Notes: a model not told the origin generated them from the letters alone. Counted from the stretch's first letter, positions 42,438 through 51,453 are shown. The stretch is 64,000 nt of DNA from an uncultured Oscillospiraceae bacterium (GCA_910579125.1 CAJTTH010000005.1:50447-114446), one strand, 5' to 3'. Numbers and translations: made by a program.

Positions 42438-42452
42438 TTTGCGGCTTTTTTT
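42424..42452 (+). terminator. Terminator of tag
   Basis: AAAAGCCGC (42424-42432) pairs with GCGGCTTTT (42441-42449), and the T-run continues; the tag stop codon is in the loop. Confidence 0.85.
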
Positions 42453-42465
42453 GTTGATTTGTCAC

Positions 42466-42493
42466 TTGATTTTTTTCTCAAATGGTGTATAAT
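42466..42493 (+). promoter_or_regulatory. Promoter of htpG
   Basis: TTGATT (42466-42471) and TATAAT (42488-42493), spacer 16 bp, directly followed by the CIRCE operator. Confidence 0.78.
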
Positions 42494-42504
42494 ATAATTA
42501 TGAG

Positions 42505-42531
42505 TTAGCACTCTCGTGGTTAGAGTGCTAA
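42505..42531 (+). promoter_or_regulatory. CIRCE operator for HrcA
   Basis: TTAGCACTC (42505-42513), nine bases, GAGTGCTAA (42523-42531): a perfect CIRCE element, 12 bp downstream of the -10. HrcA bound here should block htpG until heat shock releases it. Confidence 0.97.
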
Positions 42532-42554
42532 AAATACAGAGGGGAGAAACAATT

Positions 42555-44456
42555 ATGAGTGAAACAAAAGAATTTAAAGCCGAATCCAAGCGCCTGCTTG
42601 AAATGATGATCAATTCGATCTACACGCACAAGGAGATATTCCTGCGCGAGCTTATTTCCAACGCCTCGGACGCAATGGACAAGCTGTATTTCAAGTCGAT
42701 GCAGGACAGCTCCGCCGAGGCTGTAACGCGCTCCGATATGGCGATAATACTCGAATTGGATAAGGACGCGCGCAAGCTCACGATCTCCGATAACGGCATC
42801 GGAATGACCGCCGAGGAGCTTGAAAATAATCTCGGCACTATCGCGCAGAGCGGTTCGTTCGCGTTCAAAAAGGACAACGAAAAAGCCGAGGACGTGGATA
42901 TAATCGGACAGTTTGGCGTAGGATTTTATTCCGCGTTTATGGTAGCAAAGCGCGTTACCGTAATCTCCAAGGCGTTCGGCACGGACAAGGCGTTTTTGTG
43001 GCAGAGCGAGGGCGTTGACGGTTACACTGTTTCCGAGGCTGAAAAGGACGAACACGGCACGGTCATCACGTTGGAAATTAAGGACAACACCGAGGAAGAA
43101 AATTACGATGAGTTCCTCACCTCGTATAAGATAAAGGAGCTTGTCAAGAAGTACTCCGACTATATCCGCTATCCCATTAAAATGGACGTTGAGCACGAAA
43201 GGCTCAAAGAGGGCACGGGAGTTGACGGCAAGGAGCCGGAATACGAAAAGGAGATCGTCACCGAAACGCTCAATTCGCAGATACCGATTTGGAAAAAGGC
43301 GAAGTCCGAGCTTAAAGACGAGGACTACAACCAATTTTACAAGGACAAGTTTTACGACTACACCGACCCGCTGCTGCATATTCATTCCAAGACCGAGGGC
43401 ACGGCGACCTATTCCGCGCTGCTGTATATCCCCGAAAAAGCGCCCTACGATTACTACTCTAAGAACTTTGAAAAGGGCTTGCAGCTTTATTCGAGCGGCG
43501 TTATGATAATGGAGAAATGCGGCGATCTGCTGCCTGATTATTTCAGCTTTGTGAAAGGTCTGGTCGACAGCGAGGATCTGTCGCTGAACATCTCGCGCGA
43601 AATGCTCCAGCATGACCGCCAGCTTAAAATTATCGCGAAGAGTATTGAGAAGTCGATAAAGAACGAGCTGAAAAAGCTCCAGAAGAACGACCGCGAAAAG
43701 TACGAAAAATTCTTTGAAACGTTTGGCACTCAGATAAAGTACGGTATCTATGAGAGCTACGGAATGAACAAGGCGGACTTGCAGGACTTGCTGATGTTCA
43801 AGACCTCCAACGGCGGCGTGACCACCCTTGAAGAGTACGTTTCCCGTATGAAGGAGGAGCAGAAGTACATCTACTTCGCGAGCGGTTCGAGCGTTTCCCG
43901 TATCGAGAGCCTGCCGCAGACCGAGCTTGTCCGCGACAAGGGCTTTGAGATACTCTACCTCACCGACCATGTGGACGAATTCTGCTTGCAGATGATGCAC
44001 GACCTCGACGGTAAGGAGTACAAATCCGTTTCCGCGGACGACCTCGGACTGGAGACCGAGGAGGAGAAAGAGGAGATTAAAAAGGAGCAGGAGGACAATC
44101 AGGGTCTGTTCGACTTCCTCACCGAGAAGCTCGGCGGCAAGGTAAAGGCGGTCAAGCTCTCACAGCGCCTGAAAAATCACCCCGTCTGCATTACAAGCGA
44201 GGGCGCGCTGTCCGTCGAAATGGAAAAGGTGCTTTCCGCAATGCCGAACGGCGAGGGCGCGAAAGCCGAGAAGATACTCGAGATCAACCCCAACCACGCG
44301 ATTTTCGGCAAGCTGAAGTCGCTTTACGAGACCGACAAGGACAAGGCGGGCGAGTACGCGGATATCCTCTATTCGCAGGCGCTGCTTATCGAGGGTATGC
44401 CGATAGAAAATCCCGTTGAGTTTTCCAATAAGATCTGCGAGATAATGGCGCAATAA
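42555..44456 (+). CDS. htpG: Chaperone HtpG (Hsp90)
   Basis: The 633-residue protein has the N-terminal GHKL ATPase motifs (LRELISNASDA, ISDNGIGM, GQFGVGFYSAF), the middle domain catalytic-loop region and a C-terminal dimerisation domain. It is a cytosolic ATP-dependent chaperone. The start at 42555 has GGGGAG 8 nt upstream; the longer frame from 42516 would begin inside the CIRCE element. It is a single-gene unit controlled by HrcA. Confidence 0.97.
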   Translation: MSETKEFKAESKRLLEMMINSIYTHKEIFLRELISNASDAMDKLYFKSMQDSSAEAVTRSDMAIILELDKDARKLTISDNGIGMTAEELENNLGTIAQSGSFAFKKDNEKAEDVDIIGQFGVGFYSAFMVAKRVTVISKAFGTDKAFLWQSEGVDGYTVSEAEKDEHGTVITLEIKDNTEEENYDEFLTSYKIKELVKKYSDYIRYPIKMDVEHERLKEGTGVDGKEPEYEKEIVTETLNSQIPIWKKAKSELKDEDYNQFYKDKFYDYTDPLLHIHSKTEGTATYSALLYIPEKAPYDYYSKNFEKGLQLYSSGVMIMEKCGDLLPDYFSFVKGLVDSEDLSLNISREMLQHDRQLKIIAKSIEKSIKNELKKLQKNDREKYEKFFETFGTQIKYGIYESYGMNKADLQDLLMFKTSNGGVTTLEEYVSRMKEEQKYIYFASGSSVSRIESLPQTELVRDKGFEILYLTDHVDEFCLQMMHDLDGKEYKSVSADDLGLETEEEKEEIKKEQEDNQGLFDFLTEKLGGKVKAVKLSQRLKNHPVCITSEGALSVEMEKVLSAMPNGEGAKAEKILEINPNHAIFGKLKSLYETDKDKAGEYADILYSQALLIEGMPIENPVEFSNKICEIMAQ

Positions 44457-44466
44457 ATTCGGAATT

Positions 44467-44502
44467 ACGCCGCCGCTCATATCCAAGCGGCGGCGTTTTT
44501 TT
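44467..44502 (+). terminator. Terminator of htpG
   Basis: An 11-bp GC-rich stem (44467-44477 with 44486-44496), 8-nt loop and T7. Confidence 0.93.
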
Positions 44503-44526
44503 GACCGTTAATAGGAGATGAATATT

Positions 44527-44700
44527 ATGGCTTCAAACTGCGAAGAATGCGTAAACTATGTTTACGACGAGGATTACGAATATTACACCTGTCTTGTCAA
44601 CCTCGACGAGGACGAGATGTACCGCTTCTTGAAAGGCACGAATTACGACTGCCCGTATTACGAGCGCGACGACGATTATTTCCTTGCCAAGAAACAATAA
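44527..44700 (+). CDS. Small cysteine-containing protein, DUF6472-like
   Basis: The 57-residue acidic protein has CEECVNYVYDEDYEYYTCLV followed by NLDEDEMYRFL and a closing NYDCPYYE. Four cysteines (CxxC plus two) could bind a metal. I recognise the pattern as the short clostridial family DUF6472, function unknown. ATG 44527 is preferred over 44518 because GGAG ends directly before the earlier ATG. It follows the htpG terminator, so it probably needs its own promoter, which I could not find. Confidence 0.75.
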   Translation: MASNCEECVNYVYDEDYEYYTCLVNLDEDEMYRFLKGTNYDCPYYERDDDYFLAKKQ

Positions 44701-44730
44701 GTAGCTTTAAAAATTTTGTATAATAATTGT

Positions 44731-44743
44731 GCAAATTGTTTGC
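44731..44743. promoter_or_regulatory. Possible operator palindrome upstream of glgP
   Basis: GCAAATTGTTTGC is a perfect 5+3+5 palindrome about 90 bp upstream of the glgP promoter. It resembles operators of LacI-family maltose regulators (GCAAACGTTTGC type), but the centre is odd-length, so this is tentative. The rest of 44701-44832 is A+T-rich without other recognisable elements. Confidence 0.35.
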
Positions 44744-44832
44744 AAATCCAAGATAAATGCCCCCGCCTTTGTGAAAAATTACAAATATTTATTATATTTT
44801 TTGTTTTTTCTTACAGTAATCGCCATTATCCC

Positions 44833-44861
44833 TTGAAATTTCTGCTAAAAAAGTGTATAAT
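44833..44861 (+). promoter_or_regulatory. Promoter of glgP
   Basis: TTGAAA (44833-44838), 17 bp, TATAAT (44856-44861). Confidence 0.83.
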
Positions 44862-44909
44862 ATAATTGTATTGTTATGAAAATATACCATAGAAAGGGGT
44901 AAAATATTT

Positions 44910-47312
44910 ATGAAATCACCGTTATCCAAGGACGAGCTGCTCAAACAGCTCAAAACAATTTTGGAGTACGACTACCGCACAAACGTTAAAGAGGCGTCCG
45001 TTACGCAGATCTACCGCGCACTGTCTACGATTGTAGTAAATCACATGAAAGAGAAGCGCCACGACTTTATGCACGACTGCAATTCCAAGGGCAGAAAGCA
45101 GGTTTATTATCTGTCGATGGAATTCCTTATGGGGCGTTCGCTCAAGACCTCGCTTTACAACCTCGGTATGCAGGACGAGGCGGAGAAGGCTCTTGAGGAG
45201 CTGGGCATAAAGATTGACAAAGTGTACGACGAGGAGCCGGACGCGGGTCTCGGCAACGGCGGTCTGGGTCGTCTGGCGGCTTGCTATATGGACGGTCTGG
45301 CTACCTGTGATTACCCCGCTACGGGCTATTCTATCCGCTACGAGTACGGCATTTTCAAGCAGAAGATAATCGACGGCTGGCAGACCGAGTTTCCCGATAA
45401 CTGGCTGCCCGGCGGCGGCGCGTGGCTCGTGCCCGTTCCCGATCAGGCGGTCGAGGTTCGCTTTGACGGTCAGATACAGGAAAGATGGGACGAAAATTAC
45501 CACAGTCTCGAGCACGTAAACTACAACAGCGTAAGCGCCGTTCCGTATGATATGTACGTTTCGGGCTACGACAGCAAGGGCATTTCCAAGCTGCGCTTGT
45601 GGAGCGCGGAGAGTATGTCGTTCGATATGGCGTCGTTCAATACGGGCGATTACGCGAACGCGCTTGGCGCGAACAATATCGCGCACTCCATTTCCAAGGT
45701 GCTCTACCCCAACGACAACCACGCGGAGGGCAAGGCGCTCCGTCTGAGACAGCAGTATTTTATGTGCGCGGCTTCGGTAGGCGATATCGTAATGCGCCAC
45801 ATGAAGGTTTACGGCAGCCTTGACAATTTCCACGAAAAAGTCGCTATCCATATCAACGACACTCACCCCACTCTGGCTATTCCCGAGCTTATGAGAATAC
45901 TGCTCGACGAATGCGGCTACGGCTGGGAAAAGGCTTGGCATATCGTTACGAATACCTTTGCCTACACCAACCACACCGTTATGGCGGAGGCTCTCGAAAA
46001 GTGGGATCAGGGTATGGTCGAGAGAATACTCCCGAGAATTTACCAGCTCATCTGTGAGATCAACCGCCGCTACTGCGAGGATATCAGAAACAGAACGGGC
46101 GACGAGGACAAGGTCGCTAAAATGTCGATTGTTCAGGACGGCAAGATACACATGGCAAGTCTCTGCGTTGCGGCTTCGCACAGCGTAAACGGCGTTTCCA
46201 AGCTGCACTCGCAGATCATCAAGGACGACGTTTTCCGTCTCCAGTACCTCGACAATCCGCACCAGTTTAAGAACGTTACCAACGGTATCGCGTACCGCCG
46301 CTGGCTGCTCCAGAGCAATAAGGGTCTTACCGATCTGCTCACCGAGTGCATAGGCGAAGGCTTCAAAAAGAACGCTTCGGAGCTTATCAAGTTCCAGGTA
46401 TTCGCGAACGACAAGTCCGTTCTGGAGAGACTTGGCAAGATAAAGCGCGAAAACAAGGAGCGCTTTGCGCAGTTCGTTGAAAAGTCGGCGGGCGTTAAGC
46501 TCAACCTCGACAGCATTTTCGATGTTCAGGTAAAGCGTCTGCACGAGTACAAGCGTCAGCAGCTCAACGCGATGAACATTCTCGCGGACTACAACTACCT
46601 CAAGCAGAACCCGAACGCTCCGTTCGTTCCCAAGACCTACATTTTCGCGTCCAAGGCAGCGCCGGGATACTATATAGCAAAGCAGATCATCAAGATGATC
46701 TGGTGTATCGGCGAGGAGATCAAGCACGATCCCGCTCTGCGCGAAAAGCTCTCGGTCGTATTTCTTGAGGACTACCGCGTTACCCTGTCCGAGATCCTTA
46801 TGCCCGCTGCGGAGGTTTCCGAGCAGATCTCGCTCGCGGGTACGGAGGCTTCGGGCACGGGCAACATGAAGCTCATGCTGAACGGCGCGCTCACTCTCGG
46901 CACTTACGACGGCGCTAACGTTGAAATTCATGAGGCGGTCGGCACGGATAACATCTTTATCTTCGGTATGAGAACTCCCGAGGTGAACGATCTCCGTATG
47001 AGAGGCTACAATCCGCAGTCCTTTATCGACCAGAATCCCATTCTGCAGAACGTTATGCAGAGAATGTACAACGGCATAAACGGCGCGACATTCAACGAGC
47101 TTGCGGACTCTATCAGAAACAAGGACTTCTATATGGCGCTTGCGGACTTCGACAGCTACCGCGGCACGCAGGACTATATCAGCCAGGTCTACAAGGATCA
47201 GCTTGACTGGAACAAGAAGTCGCTGATGAACATCGCGGGCGCGGGACGTTTCTCAGCAGACAGAGCGGTACAGGATTATGCGCGCGATATCTGGAACTTG
47301 AAATATTTGTAA
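44910..47312 (+). CDS. glgP: Glycogen/maltodextrin phosphorylase
   Basis: The 800-residue GT35 enzyme has the N-terminal VYYLSMEFLMGRSL motif, DAGLGNGGLGRLAACYMD (phosphate and glucan site) and the PLP-lysine region EASGTGNMKLMLNGALTLGT (about 648-668). It releases glucose 1-phosphate from alpha-1,4-glucan in the cytoplasm. Length is typical of bacterial GlgP. GAAAGGGG precedes the start. A 76-bp gap with a short hairpin separates it from the GH13 gene, which should share its transcript. Confidence 0.97.
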   Translation: MKSPLSKDELLKQLKTILEYDYRTNVKEASVTQIYRALSTIVVNHMKEKRHDFMHDCNSKGRKQVYYLSMEFLMGRSLKTSLYNLGMQDEAEKALEELGIKIDKVYDEEPDAGLGNGGLGRLAACYMDGLATCDYPATGYSIRYEYGIFKQKIIDGWQTEFPDNWLPGGGAWLVPVPDQAVEVRFDGQIQERWDENYHSLEHVNYNSVSAVPYDMYVSGYDSKGISKLRLWSAESMSFDMASFNTGDYANALGANNIAHSISKVLYPNDNHAEGKALRLRQQYFMCAASVGDIVMRHMKVYGSLDNFHEKVAIHINDTHPTLAIPELMRILLDECGYGWEKAWHIVTNTFAYTNHTVMAEALEKWDQGMVERILPRIYQLICEINRRYCEDIRNRTGDEDKVAKMSIVQDGKIHMASLCVAASHSVNGVSKLHSQIIKDDVFRLQYLDNPHQFKNVTNGIAYRRWLLQSNKGLTDLLTECIGEGFKKNASELIKFQVFANDKSVLERLGKIKRENKERFAQFVEKSAGVKLNLDSIFDVQVKRLHEYKRQQLNAMNILADYNYLKQNPNAPFVPKTYIFASKAAPGYYIAKQIIKMIWCIGEEIKHDPALREKLSVVFLEDYRVTLSEILMPAAEVSEQISLAGTEASGTGNMKLMLNGALTLGTYDGANVEIHEAVGTDNIFIFGMRTPEVNDLRMRGYNPQSFIDQNPILQNVMQRMYNGINGATFNELADSIRNKDFYMALADFDSYRGTQDYISQVYKDQLDWNKKSLMNIAGAGRFSADRAVQDYARDIWNLKYL

Positions 47313-47334
47313 TAATTAAAACAACTCGGCAGAT

Positions 47335-47358
47335 CCGTCGGCAGCACTCAGCCGGCGG
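47335..47358 (+). other. Intercistronic hairpin between glgP and the GH13 gene
   Basis: CCGTCGGC (47335-47342) pairs with GCCGGCGG (47351-47358) with one G-T pair; T4 lies 6 nt further on. It may lower expression of the GH13 gene or stabilise the glgP end. Confidence 0.5.
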
Positions 47359-47388
47359 AAATGCTGTTTTAACGGGGAGAAATTTATA

Positions 47389-49275
47389 ATGGGAATGCCT
47401 ATTTTCGATTGCTTTGACACGCAGTACAAGCATCCGTTCGGGGCGCTTCGGCGCGGTCAGCCATCCATGTATAATGTGAGGATACCGAAATATATGCAGG
47501 TCTCGGGACTTACGCTGGTAATGTTCCGCCCGGGCTACAAGGAGCGCTTCATTGAGCTTGATCTTCAGGATGAGAGCGGTGAGGACAATATATATTCGTG
47601 TGTGTTCATGCCGAATAACGTTGGCGTACATCAGTACTACTTCACCTGTATACTTGACGGCCGCCGCCGCTACATCAAGCGCAGCGGCGCGAGTATCGGC
47701 GTGTTTGAGGGCGAAGAGCTGTTTCAGCTTACCGTTTTCGACGAGAACCTGTACACACCCGCGTTTGTCCGCGGAGGAATAATGTATCAGATATTCCCCG
47801 ACCGTTTTGCGAAGAGCGGAGTTGAACACGAAAACGTTCCGACCGACAGGATAATGCGCGACGACTGGTACGGCACGCCCTACTATCGTCCCGATGAAAA
47901 GGGCATTGTCCGCAACAACGACTATTTTGGCGGCGATTTGCGCGGAATTATCGAAAAGCTCCCGTATATCAGGGAGCTGGGCGTTACCATAATCTATCTG
48001 AACCCGATATTCGAGTCGCACGAAAATCACCGCTATAACACCGCGAATTATGAAAAAATTGACCCGCTCCTCGGCACGGAGGAGGATTTTGTCGAGCTTT
48101 GCGACAAGGCTCACGAAATGGGCATCGACATTATCCTGGACGGTGTTTTTTCGCATACGGGCGCGGATTCTGTCTACTTCAACAAATTCGGGCGCTATGG
48201 TGATAACACCGGTGCATACCGCGACCGCAACAGCCCTTATTTTCCGTGGTATTCGTTCATCGGTTACCCCGACCGCTACGACAGTTGGTGGGGTATTACA
48301 ACACTGCCCAACGTTGACGAAAATAATTCCGCCTACACCAAATATATCTGCGGCGACGGCGGTATTCTGCAAAAGTGGATCAAACTCGGCGCGCGCGGTT
48401 GGCGATTGGACGTTGCGGACGAGCTGCCCGACGACTTCCTCGACAACCTCAACAAAGCGGTCAAGAAAATGGGCGACGACAAGATAATCTACGGCGAGGT
48501 CTGGGAGGACGCGTCCAATAAGGAGAGTTACGGCATTCGCCGCCGCTACCTTATCGGCGGACAGCTTGACAGCGTTATGAACTACCCGTTCAAGGAGGCT
48601 ATCCTCAACTACGTGAAATATGCCGACGCAAAGGCTTTCACGGACAGCATTCTGACGATACTCGACCACTATCCCAAGCCCGCCGTTGATATGCTGATGA
48701 ACTTCCTGTCCACGCACGACACCGAACGCGCTCTGACGCGGCTCGGCGGCGAGGAGGTCGGCTGGCACGACAAGGACTGGCAGTGTGAGCGTTACCTTGA
48801 CGGACCGCAGTATCTGTACGGCATTTCGCTGCTGAAATGCGCTATGGTATTGCAGTTCTTTCTGCCCGGCATTCCGTCAGTGTATTACGGAGACGAGGCG
48901 GGAATGGAGGGCTACCGCGACCCGTTCAACCGCCGCTGCTATCCGTGGGGACAGGAAAATCTCGAGCTTATCGAGTTCACGAAACAGCTCTCCAAGGTGC
49001 GCACGGGAACGCGCGCGTTCGAGCAGGGCGAGCTGCGGTTTATCGAAGTGGACGACAAGGTCTGCGTGTTCTCGCGTTCGGACAAGATAACACGTCACGC
49101 GGCGATAATCTTCCTCAACAAGTCCACAAAGGGGCGCACATTCGAGGTGAAAACCGAGCAGACCGATATGTTCTACGATTTTGTTCCCGCGTTCGACCGC
49201 TACAACAAGGGAATACGCGATAATAAGATAACCGTCGCGCCGTTTGATTATGCGGTGGTTTACTGTAAGGTATAA
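47389..49275 (+). CDS. GH13 alpha-glucan hydrolase, neopullulanase/cyclomaltodextrinase-like
   Basis: The 628-residue protein has an N-terminal CBM34-like domain (residues 1-120), a catalytic barrel beginning MYQIFPDRF and a C-terminal beta domain. The catalytic residues are Asp341 (GWRLDVADEL), Glu370 (YGEVWED) and Asp444 (STHDTER); HENHRYNT and DGVFSHTG are typical of the cyclomaltodextrinase/neopullulanase group. No signal peptide is present, so it acts on imported maltodextrins or glycogen, matching glgP upstream. GGGGAG lies 9 nt before the ATG. Confidence 0.93.
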   Translation: MGMPIFDCFDTQYKHPFGALRRGQPSMYNVRIPKYMQVSGLTLVMFRPGYKERFIELDLQDESGEDNIYSCVFMPNNVGVHQYYFTCILDGRRRYIKRSGASIGVFEGEELFQLTVFDENLYTPAFVRGGIMYQIFPDRFAKSGVEHENVPTDRIMRDDWYGTPYYRPDEKGIVRNNDYFGGDLRGIIEKLPYIRELGVTIIYLNPIFESHENHRYNTANYEKIDPLLGTEEDFVELCDKAHEMGIDIILDGVFSHTGADSVYFNKFGRYGDNTGAYRDRNSPYFPWYSFIGYPDRYDSWWGITTLPNVDENNSAYTKYICGDGGILQKWIKLGARGWRLDVADELPDDFLDNLNKAVKKMGDDKIIYGEVWEDASNKESYGIRRRYLIGGQLDSVMNYPFKEAILNYVKYADAKAFTDSILTILDHYPKPAVDMLMNFLSTHDTERALTRLGGEEVGWHDKDWQCERYLDGPQYLYGISLLKCAMVLQFFLPGIPSVYYGDEAGMEGYRDPFNRRCYPWGQENLELIEFTKQLSKVRTGTRAFEQGELRFIEVDDKVCVFSRSDKITRHAAIIFLNKSTKGRTFEVKTEQTDMFYDFVPAFDRYNKGIRDNKITVAPFDYAVVYCKV

Positions 49276-49287
49276 GGAGATGGTACG

Positions 49288-49746
49288 ATGTGTCTTGTCT
49301 GCGACAGAATAGAGATGATCCAAAAAGGTGAAAACCCGTATTTTGTTCGGGAGCTTGAAACGGGCTATGTCGTTATCGGCGATCATCAGCATTTCAAAGG
49401 CTTTACGCTGTTCCTCTGCAAGCGGCACGAAACGGAGCTTTTTCACCTTGACAGAGAGTTCAAAATGAAATTCCTCGAGGAGATGTCGATAGTCGCTGAG
49501 GCTGCCGCCAAGGCATTCGGTGCGGAGAAAATGAATTACGAGCTGCTGGGAATGGGCGACGCTCATCTGCACTGGCACATATATCCGCGCAGGGCGGGCG
49601 ATATCGGCAATCATGGAAATCACGGCAAAGGTCCGGTGTGGTGGCTGCCCATGAACGAAATGTACGACGACAGCACACGTCCCTCCGCAGAAGAGCTTTC
49701 GGAGATGAAAGAACGGCTTGCTATTGAGTTGAACAAGCTGCTGTAA
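49288..49746 (+). CDS. HIT-family nucleotide hydrolase/transferase
   Basis: The 152-residue protein has the histidine triad DAHLHWHIYPR (about residues 91-101) and an N-terminal CLVCDRI that may bind zinc with later histidines. HIT proteins cleave nucleoside-phosphoramidates or dinucleoside polyphosphates; an ADP-sugar related role beside glycogen genes is possible but not shown. It starts 12 bp after the GH13 stop, with AAGGAG upstream. Confidence 0.92.
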   Translation: MCLVCDRIEMIQKGENPYFVRELETGYVVIGDHQHFKGFTLFLCKRHETELFHLDREFKMKFLEEMSIVAEAAAKAFGAEKMNYELLGMGDAHLHWHIYPRRAGDIGNHGNHGKGPVWWLPMNEMYDDSTRPSAEELSEMKERLAIELNKLL

Positions 49747-49751
49747 TAATT

Positions 49752-49779
49752 AAAGCGCCTGTAATCCGGGCGCTTTTTA
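49752..49779. terminator. Bidirectional terminator after the HIT gene
   Basis: AAAGCGCC (49752-49759) pairs with GGCGCTTT (49769-49776), followed by TT; it lies between convergent stops at 49746 and 49808. Confidence 0.85.
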
Positions 49780-49807
49780 TTATGCACTTTTTTAGTTGTG
49801 TTCCCGA

Positions 49808-50923
49808 TCAGTAGTACTCGTCCTCGGCTTTCTTTTTTCTTTTTATAATAAAGAATACCGCTCCGCTAACTGCAATGAGCGCAATAATTATAAAAACCGC
49901 GCCCCCGCCGCCCTCGGAATAAGCCCTTGTGCTTACCGTGCGCAGACTTTCGGGAAGATACTGCATTTCGTTGTCGTCATATTTGTAGATGTTTGTCGAT
50001 AAATACCCGCCGCCCGAAAAGTATGTATTGGCGCTTTCCGACGAGCTTGACACGACGCTGTTCATTACAAGCGGGTGAAATTCCCTGCTCACATCTTCGG
50101 GGAATCCGTCGCAGGCGGTGAGGTCGACGAGATAGTTTACGCCGTCTATCACCACAATGTTCCAAGCGTGAAAGCCCTCTTTTATGGTTCCCGCAACATA
50201 ATGACACTCAACTCCCCCGAGATCGCAAAGGTACTGAAAAGCCTTGGCGTAGCCCGAGCAGACAACGTTCGTGGAGGGGTCTCTGTCAAATACATATATG
50301 TGCCGCCACGGGTTGATGTTTTTCTGCGAGTATCCGCCGTTCTTGTCGTCGTCCGCCGCTTGTCTGTTGTAGGTGTTCAGACCGCATATCTCCTCGGCGT
50401 AACCGAGAACCTTTTCATAGTCGCTGCGGCCGCTGTACAGGTCGGCGATAGACTGCGCGTTTGCAGCGGCTCTTTTTGCCTCATAAAGTCCGTCGCTGCT
50501 TATCATATCTTTATCGCCGAATTTCCGAAAAGCGGGAGATATTCCGTAAACTACTCCGCAGCGCGTCGTGTCGTATACAAGAGAACCGCTGCTGTCTATC
50601 CAGTAGTTGTATTCGGGCGTGTAATTCAGGATAAAGAACATCGCCTTTTTCAGCGCCTTTTCGTAATCGTCCGTGGATTTGAACGGAGACGATACGCTTA
50701 CATAGAACGTCTTTGCGTTTTGTTTGCCCTCGGATATCGCCTTTACGTTTTGCAGAATTTGCCGATAAAGCTCCAGCTCTTTTCCCTCAAGATATCTTTC
50801 GGGGATAGCCGAACCTACCGCCTTTTCCGACAGTTCGGCGGCTGCGTAAGCCGCGTGCACTGAAGAGCCGCCTGTCATCAGTAAAACCGCCGTGACCGCC
50901 GCGATAAATTTTGCAAATCTCAT
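49808..50923 (-). CDS. Membrane-anchored transglutaminase-like protein
   Basis: The 371-residue protein has a signal peptide (cleavage near AAYAA, residue 28), a middle helical region and a transglutaminase-like core with the Cys in TNVVCSGYAKAFQYL (about 221), His in GFHAWNIVVIDG (about 250) and Asp in YLVDLTAC (about 265). It ends with a transmembrane helix and a positively charged KRKKK stop. Such proteins are surface proteases or cross-linking enzymes of unknown substrate. It lies 17 bp after the small membrane protein gene, likely one operon. Confidence 0.88.
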   Translation of the reverse strand: MRFAKFIAAVTAVLLMTGGSSVHAAYAAAELSEKAVGSAIPERYLEGKELELYRQILQNVKAISEGKQNAKTFYVSVSSPFKSTDDYEKALKKAMFFILNYTPEYNYWIDSSGSLVYDTTRCGVVYGISPAFRKFGDKDMISSDGLYEAKRAAANAQSIADLYSGRSDYEKVLGYAEEICGLNTYNRQAADDDKNGGYSQKNINPWRHIYVFDRDPSTNVVCSGYAKAFQYLCDLGGVECHYVAGTIKEGFHAWNIVVIDGVNYLVDLTACDGFPEDVSREFHPLVMNSVVSSSSESANTYFSGGGYLSTNIYKYDDNEMQYLPESLRTVSTRAYSEGGGGAVFIIIALIAVSGAVFFIIKRKKKAEDEYY

Positions 50924-50940
50924 AGGCTCTCCTCAACAAG

Positions 50941-51135
50941 TTATTTCTTTTTCATTCCCATAACGCCGCGTATAAAATTGCATATACAGCTCCCGATAAG
51001 TCCGATAAACGCGATTGTGCCCGATACCGTTATGACCGTCGCGTCCATATCCCCGAAAACCTCCACGGTAAGCGGTATAAACGCTATTATCATTACAATA
51101 AGAAAAATAATGCCTGCCATATACAGCTTGTTCAT
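50941..51135 (-). CDS. Small two-helix membrane protein
   Basis: The 64-residue product has two hydrophobic segments (about 5-24 and 36-55) and ends GMKKK. No family is recognised. ATG 51135 has GGGAGG 8 nt upstream; GTG 51138 is possible but closer to it. It is the first gene before the transglutaminase-like gene and divergent from the XRE regulator. Confidence 0.7.
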   Translation of the reverse strand: MNKLYMAGIIFLIVMIIAFIPLTVEVFGDMDATVITVSGTIAFIGLIGSCICNFIRGVMGMKKK

Positions 51136-51215
51136 CACTCATTCCTCCCGTCAATGCTCTTTCTTTTATTTTATAACAAATTTCAGTCCTTGTCAATACG
51201 TTTGTTGAAAAGAAT

Positions 51216-51242
51216 ATCCCGAAAGCGCTGCGCTTTCGGGAT
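51216..51242. terminator. Terminator-like hairpin in a divergent intergenic region
   Basis: A perfect 12-bp stem (51216-51227 with 51231-51242) with a 3-nt loop and short T-runs on both sides. It lies upstream of both flanking genes, so it terminates no gene I can see. Confidence 0.55.
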
Positions 51243-51246
51243 TTTC

Positions 51247-51360
51247 GCGTTTCAGAATAAATTAAGCCCGTTATACGGCGTGCGGGATTTTTTTCGGAAA
51301 TTGCGTTATGATAGTTACAAAAGCGTTCTCGTATAACGGGCTTAATTTATTCAAAAACGC
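51247..51360. mobile_element. MITE-like element with 31-bp terminal inverted repeats
   Basis: 51247-51277 and the reverse complement of 51330-51360 agree at 29 of 31 positions, including a perfect 23-bp core (GAATAAATTAAGCCCGTTAT followed by ACG). The 52 bp between show no frame. It occupies the gap between the divergent small membrane gene and XRE regulator gene. Confidence 0.65.
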
Positions 51361-51397
51361 TTTAAATTCTGTTTTTTCGTGCATATCCGGCATTAAA

Positions 51398-51436
51398 TAC
51401 CAAATTGGGATATTTTTATTATACCACTTTGGTATA
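51398..51436 (+). promoter_or_regulatory. Two operator-like palindromes upstream of the XRE gene
   Basis: TATACCACTTTGGTATA (51420-51436) is a perfect 7+3+7 palindrome, and a related imperfect site TACCAAATTGGGATA lies at 51398-51412; the centres are 23 bp apart, about two helical turns. Position just before the repressor-like gene suggests autoregulation (inference). Confidence 0.6.
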
Positions 51437-51453
51437 CTTTTGTCAAGGGGGTG

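Noticed and set aside
49808..50923. Sortase-anchored surface protein
   Set aside because: The C-terminus has a membrane helix and basic tail but no LPxTG-type motif before it, so a plain membrane anchor is more likely.
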